Source of the DNA: DATJGS01 sp035494735
GTDB taxonomy: Bacteria > Eisenbacteria > RBG-16-71-46
Direction of reading: 5' to 3'
Length of the DNA stretch: 64,000 nt
Assembly: GCA_035494735.1 (NCBI GenBank)
Contig: DATJGS010000009.1
Location: 56,681 to 120,680, forward strand
A model generated the notes under the pieces. That model made no database searches. It worked only from the letters and a program-made list of their open reading frames with translations, and had not been told where the DNA came from. The position numbers and the translations under genes were made by a program. Below are positions 60,191 to 64,000 of the stretch, piece after piece. The number at the start of each line of letters is the position of its first letter. Positions within the stretch are counted from its first letter, which is position 1.

Positions 60191-63100
60191 ATGAACTTGA
60201 GGACACTACGATTCCGCACCGCCGCCACCGCACTTGCCCTCGGCGTCCTGGCCGTACTCGCGATGCCGCGCTTGAGCGTCGCGCAGGATCCGGGCCCCGT
60301 GTACCTGCGCGGCAATTCGCAGCTGCAGGACGATCGCGTGCAGCTCCTCCGCGAGGAGCTCGCGGAGCGAAAGAACGAGTTGAAGGAGCGGGCCGAGCGG
60401 GCGCGCCATGCGAAGCAGGGCAAGCACCCGCGCGGAGAAAAGGTCCAGTACGTCCCGGGCAGTGACGATCGTTCCGCCGCCGGCGCCGCCGCCGCGCGCG
60501 TGGCCGATCCGTTTGGCCTGAATCGCACGTTCGTGGCGCCCACGAACACCAAGACGAACGACAAGACGGGTGATGGCGCCACTGATGGCCAGGCTGAGCA
60601 GAGCATCGCGTTCCTTGGTCAGAACGGTTTGTGCGCATGGAACGACGGCCACGGATTCGACTTTACCCCGATCTCGGATGTCCAAGGGTTTGGCTGGACT
60701 GTGAATGGCGGTGCCACGTGGACGGACGGCGGCACTCCGCTCAAGCAGGGAACCATCGCGACTTGGAGCAGTGATCCGGTGGTCTCGGTCAACGAGAAGA
60801 CCGGCGATTTCTACTACTGTGGCTTGACGACCAACACCGGCACGAACAACAACGGCGTCGGCGTCCTGCGCGGCCACTTCGCGGGCGGAACGTTCGTCCA
60901 GGACGCGGCGACCATGGTCGTTGCCGGCCCGAGCTCGAGCCAGTTCTTCGACAAGCAGTGGATGGCCGCCGATTCGTTGAACGGCAATCTCTACGTGACG
61001 TGGACCCTGTTCGTGCCGGGCGGCGACGCGATCTTCTTCTCGCGCTCGACCGATAACGGCGCGTCGTGGGGCCCGCCCATCCAGATCAGCGGATCGTGGG
61101 AGAACGGCCGGGTCTCGGGTTCACGCCCGCAGGTCGGGCCGAACGGCGAAGTCTACGTGACCTACAGCGCGATCGGCCCAGTCGATGCCGACTCGATCAA
61201 GGTGGCGAAGTCGACGAACGGCGGCACGTCGTTCGACCCCTCCATCGTGGCCACGACGATCTACGACAACTTCTTCGACGGCGCTCCGGGCTTCAATCGT
61301 CCGCGTGCCGTGACGTTCCCGTCGATCGCGGTGGACCGCAGCACGGGCCCGAACCGCGGGCGCGTGTACCTGACGATCCACGATTGCGTGAACTTCTACG
61401 GCGATCCGCTGTTCATCAACTCGGGCATCTCGGAAGTCGAGAACAACGGCGGCTTCGCGAACGCGACGCCGTTTACGGTCGGCCAGACGCTGCGCGGGTC
61501 GATCTCTGCCGCGACGGATCAGGACTGGTTCAAGTTCCCGGCGACGCAGGGCACCACGTACATCTTCTTCGTGGACTCGCTCCGTACGAGCGGCCTGCGT
61601 TACACGATGCGCTTGTACTGCCCGAACGACACGACGGTCCTTTCACGCATCGCTTTCAGCGGCGCGCAGTCGAACACCAGCGCGCTGAATTCCCACTCGC
61701 TGATCGTGTGGACCGCGCCGACGACGAACACGTACTTCCTGCGCATGATCCCGGTGACGGTCGGCGCGGGCGCGAACCCGTACCGGATCATCAGCGGCAC
61801 CCACATTCCTGTGGGGTCGGACGTCGCCCGCGATACGCGGGACGTCGTGATGACCTCGTCGGCGGACGGGCAGACCGGCTGGGCTCCGCGCAAGATCGTG
61901 AACGACGATCTGGCGCTGTACGACAACTGGCTCCCGGAAGTCGCGGTGCCTTGCGACGGCAACCCGTACATCATGTGGTTCGACTGGCGTGACGCCGCGG
62001 CCTCGTGCTTCGGCGGCTCGAACATCTACGTGTCGCGCTCGACGAACGGCGGCGCCACGTGGAGCGCGAGCCAGGTCGCGACCACGGCGCCCACGCCGAA
62101 CTGGACGCAGGTCATCAGCAACATCGCGCCGAACCAGGGCGACTACAACGGCATGTACGGCGGTGACGCGGTCGGTCTCGCGTTCGCCGACGGTCGTCTC
62201 GGCGATGCCGACGTGTTCGCGGCGAAGATCGACTGCAAGCCGATCGTGCTGTGCTTGAACGACACGACGGTGCTGGCGAACACGACGTACAACACGACGT
62301 TCAACATCACGAACCCGAACCAGATGTTCCCGAACGATGCCATCGTCAGCGTCTCGGCCGATCGCAACTGGCCGGGCGTGCCGGTCTCAGGCGGCGTGGG
62401 CACGGTGCCCTCGCTGTCGCAGATCGCGGTGCCGTTCTCGTTGAACATCCCGGACACCGCGGCGACGGGCGACGTGCGCTTCTGCTTCACGGTCTCGTGG
62501 GCGGGTGGTGCGTGCTCGCAGACGTGCTGCGCCACGCTGCACGTGCTGAACCCGGCGACGGCGACGCTCGCGTCGCTGATCGACGCGTCGGCGGACGGCG
62601 GCGTGGTCAAGCTGAGCTGGCAGATGGCGACGACCGGCGAGGTTCGCCTCTATCGGTCGACGGACGGCACGGCGTGGAGCTTCATCAACATGCTGGTTCC
62701 GGACGGCTCGCAGCGCGTCAGCTACGAGGACGGCACGGTGACGCGCGGTGCGCGCTACTGGTACCGCCTCGGCATCGTGCAGCCGGGCGGCGAAATGCCT
62801 GCCGGCGAAGTCTCGGTGAACGTGCCGTTGACGGCCGAGTTCGCGATGTACGGCGCGCGTCCCAACCCGTCGTTCGGTCGCCTGACGCTCTCGTTCTCGC
62901 TGGCCAGCAGCGCGCCGGCGCGACTCGAGATCGTGGACCTGGGCGGTCGTCGCGTGTTCGAGCGTGAAGTCGGCTCGATGGGCGCGGGCTTCCACGTGCT
63001 CCCGATCGGCCAGGAGCGTTCGCTCCCGATCGGCGTGTACGTGGTGCGTCTGTCGCAGGGCGGTCGCGTCGTCACGAACAAGGCGACGGTGATCCGCTAG
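60191..63100 (+). CDS. Large secreted BNR/sialidase-like protein with FlgD/T9SS-like C-terminus
   Basis: 969 aa. Signal peptide to about residue 32 (ATALALGVLAVLAMPRLSVA), a charged coiled stretch (40-85), then a beta-propeller with BNR-type repeats (FFSRSTDNGASWG, KVAKSTNGGTSFD, IYVSRSTNGGATWS). A pre-peptidase-like beta domain (DQDWFKFPATQGTTYIFFVD near 435-455) is inserted. Near the end come a Cys-rich beta domain and a C-terminal FlgD/T9SS-like sorting domain (YGARPNPSFGRLTLSFSLAS ... GVYVVRLSQGGRVVTNKATV). A surface or secreted protein; enzymatic activity is not shown. It has GGGAGG before the ATG and relaxed codon use compared with neighbours. Confidence 0.85.
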   Translation: MNLRTLRFRTAATALALGVLAVLAMPRLSVAQDPGPVYLRGNSQLQDDRVQLLREELAERKNELKERAERARHAKQGKHPRGEKVQYVPGSDDRSAAGAAAARVADPFGLNRTFVAPTNTKTNDKTGDGATDGQAEQSIAFLGQNGLCAWNDGHGFDFTPISDVQGFGWTVNGGATWTDGGTPLKQGTIATWSSDPVVSVNEKTGDFYYCGLTTNTGTNNNGVGVLRGHFAGGTFVQDAATMVVAGPSSSQFFDKQWMAADSLNGNLYVTWTLFVPGGDAIFFSRSTDNGASWGPPIQISGSWENGRVSGSRPQVGPNGEVYVTYSAIGPVDADSIKVAKSTNGGTSFDPSIVATTIYDNFFDGAPGFNRPRAVTFPSIAVDRSTGPNRGRVYLTIHDCVNFYGDPLFINSGISEVENNGGFANATPFTVGQTLRGSISAATDQDWFKFPATQGTTYIFFVDSLRTSGLRYTMRLYCPNDTTVLSRIAFSGAQSNTSALNSHSLIVWTAPTTNTYFLRMIPVTVGAGANPYRIISGTHIPVGSDVARDTRDVVMTSSADGQTGWAPRKIVNDDLALYDNWLPEVAVPCDGNPYIMWFDWRDAAASCFGGSNIYVSRSTNGGATWSASQVATTAPTPNWTQVISNIAPNQGDYNGMYGGDAVGLAFADGRLGDADVFAAKIDCKPIVLCLNDTTVLANTTYNTTFNITNPNQMFPNDAIVSVSADRNWPGVPVSGGVGTVPSLSQIAVPFSLNIPDTAATGDVRFCFTVSWAGGACSQTCCATLHVLNPATATLASLIDASADGGVVKLSWQMATTGEVRLYRSTDGTAWSFINMLVPDGSQRVSYEDGTVTRGARYWYRLGIVQPGGEMPAGEVSVNVPLTAEFAMYGARPNPSFGRLTLSFSLASSAPARLEIVDLGGRRVFEREVGSMGAGFHVLPIGQERSLPIGVYVVRLSQGGRVVTNKATVIR

Positions 63101-63120
63101 TCGCAACCGATCCATCGACG

Positions 63121-63161
63121 ACGGCCGGTGCCCCCCCACGGGGCGCCGGCCGTTCGTCTTT
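63121..63161 (+). terminator. Rho-independent terminator after the secreted protein gene
   Basis: A 14-bp stem (63121-63134 with 63140-63153; a single T-G pair, otherwise perfect), a 5-nt loop and a T-rich tail TCGTCTTT. The clearest intrinsic terminator in the window. Confidence 0.8.
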
Positions 63162-63183
63162 CCGCGCGCGCACCCCGCCTGGC

Positions 63184-63212
63184 TTGACCCTCCGCGGGGC
63201 ATTCGATAACGT
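63184..63212 (+). promoter_or_regulatory. Promoter of gcvT
   Basis: TTGACC (63184-63189), 17-nt spacer, TAACGT (63207-63212), ending 30 nt before the gcvT GTG. The leader is too short for a glycine riboswitch. Confidence 0.72.
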
Positions 63213-63242
63213 GCGTGCGTTTCGCCCACCCAGGAGCTCTTC

Positions 63243-64000
63243 GTGCAACGCACCAGCGCCCCGATTCGCACGCCGTTCTACGAGTTCCACGTCGCCGCGG
63301 GCGGCCGGATGGTCGATTTCGCGGGCTTCGAGATGCCCGTCCGCTATACCGGCGACGTGCGCGAGCACCTGTGCGTGCGCAACGCGGTCGGTCTGTTCGA
63401 CATCTCGCACATGGGCGAGTTCCGGGTGACGGGCGGCGAGGCGGCCGCGTTCCTCGATTCCATGGTCACGAACGACGTGCGCGCGCTCGAGGTCGGCCAG
63501 GCGCTGTACTCGCCGCTGTGCCGCCCGGACGGCGGCATCGTCGACGACCTGCTCGTGTACCGCGCGAAGGACCACTACATGGTCGTGGTCAACGCCTCGA
63601 ACATCGCGAAGGACTTCGCCTGGTTGACCCAGCACTGCCCGAAGGGCGTGACGCTGGAGGACCGCTCCGAGCAGACGGCATTGCTCGCGGTCCAGGGCCC
63701 GAAGGCCGCCGACGTCCTCAAGGGCCACGTGCCCGACGCCGCGTTGGACCTCGGCTTCTACCGGTTCACCGAAGGCAACCTGTTCGGCGTCCCGGCCATC
63801 GTCTCGCGCACCGGCTACACGGGCGAGGACGGCTTCGAGCTGTACTTCGCGCCCGAGCACGCGGCGCGCGTGTGGAACGGACTGATGTCCGCGGGCAAGC
63901 CGCATGGCCTGGAGCCCGTGGGCTTGGGCGCGCGCGACACGCTGCGGCTCGAGATGGCGTACATGCTCTACGGCAACGACATCACCGACACGACGTCGCC
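63243..64000 (+). CDS. gcvT: Aminomethyltransferase (glycine cleavage T protein), 3' end cut by the window
   Basis: Tetrahydrofolate-dependent T protein of glycine cleavage. GTG 63243 has AGGAG (63232-63236) 6 nt upstream. 252 residues are visible: TPFYEFHVAAGGRMVDFAGF, VGLFDISHMGEFRVTG, VVNASNIAKDFAWL, SRTGYTGEDGFELYF, GARDTLRLEMAYMLYGNDIT. Family members are ~365 aa, so a third is missing. It continues the glycine theme of tdh-kbl and feeds 5,10-methylene-THF. Confidence 0.95.
   Translation, partial: MQRTSAPIRTPFYEFHVAAGGRMVDFAGFEMPVRYTGDVREHLCVRNAVGLFDISHMGEFRVTGGEAAAFLDSMVTNDVRALEVGQALYSPLCRPDGGIVDDLLVYRAKDHYMVVVNASNIAKDFAWLTQHCPKGVTLEDRSEQTALLAVQGPKAADVLKGHVPDAALDLGFYRFTEGNLFGVPAIVSRTGYTGEDGFELYFAPEHAARVWNGLMSAGKPHGLEPVGLGARDTLRLEMAYMLYGNDITDTTS

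Noticed and set aside
63213..63242. Possible glycine riboswitch before gcvT
   Set aside because: Only about 30 nt separate the -10 box from the start codon, too short for a single or tandem glycine aptamer.

Overview
The window is GC-rich, gene-dense bacterial chromosome with no rRNA, tRNA, insertion sequence, phage gene or CRISPR array that I could see. A nearly complete lipid A pathway, BamA, OmpH/Skp, LolCD, ExbBD/TonB and TolC show a diderm with an LPS outer membrane. An LpxC-FabZ fusion, an ExbB-ExbD-ExbD-TonB set next to a PstS-like lipoprotein and a TPR protein, and a secreted protein with a FlgD/T9SS-like C-terminal domain point to the FCB superphylum (for example Candidatus Eisenbacteria or a Gemmatimonadota-like lineage). 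This placement is inference from gene content, not a database result.

Layout. 1-6006: purine operon purB(partial)-purL-purQ-PurS-like-purF, every junction a 4-nt ATGA overlap. 6104-9699: a strong promoter, then lysS-lolC-lolD. 9722-13875: mcsA-mcsB-clpC (protein-arginine phosphorylation and proteolysis) without ctsR. 13856-26744: envelope operon bamA-ompH-lpxD-lpxC/fabZ-lpxA-Gfo/Idh oxidoreductase-lpxB-DUF374 acyltransferase-waaA-lpxK-nadB. 26777-33715: Minf_1886-family protein, MsbA-like exporter, two GT9 heptosyltransferase-like genes flanking proS, and a two-domain GmhB-like phosphatase. 33726-37041 (minus): DUF4388/pilin-like protein and a large TPR membrane protein. 37055-38573: asnS behind a long leader. 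38580-40088 (minus): GT-C type glycosyltransferase. 40245-47309: PstS-like lipoprotein, TPR protein, two STAS proteins, ExbB, two ExbD, two TonB-like proteins. 47436-48274: Yip1-like membrane protein. 48358-54232: TolC, MacA-like adaptor, MacB-type ATPase and two permeases. 54278-60018: uvrA, tdh, a small TonB-domain protein, kbl. 60191-63100: large secreted BNR-type protein. 63121-64000: terminator, promoter and the start of gcvT.

How they fit together. The central block builds and exports the outer membrane: Bam and chaperone, lipid A, Kdo, core heptose, MsbA export, Lol lipoprotein release. tdh and kbl turn threonine into glycine and acetyl-CoA; gcvT then feeds glycine carbon into the one-carbon pool used in purine synthesis. 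Most genes abut or overlap, so a few promoters of the form TTGACa-N17/18-TAnnnT probably drive long transcripts. The least explained parts are the divergent PurS-like protein, the DUF4388-pilin-like/TPR pair, the STAS pair inside the Exb/Ton locus, and the lone TonB-domain protein between tdh and kbl.
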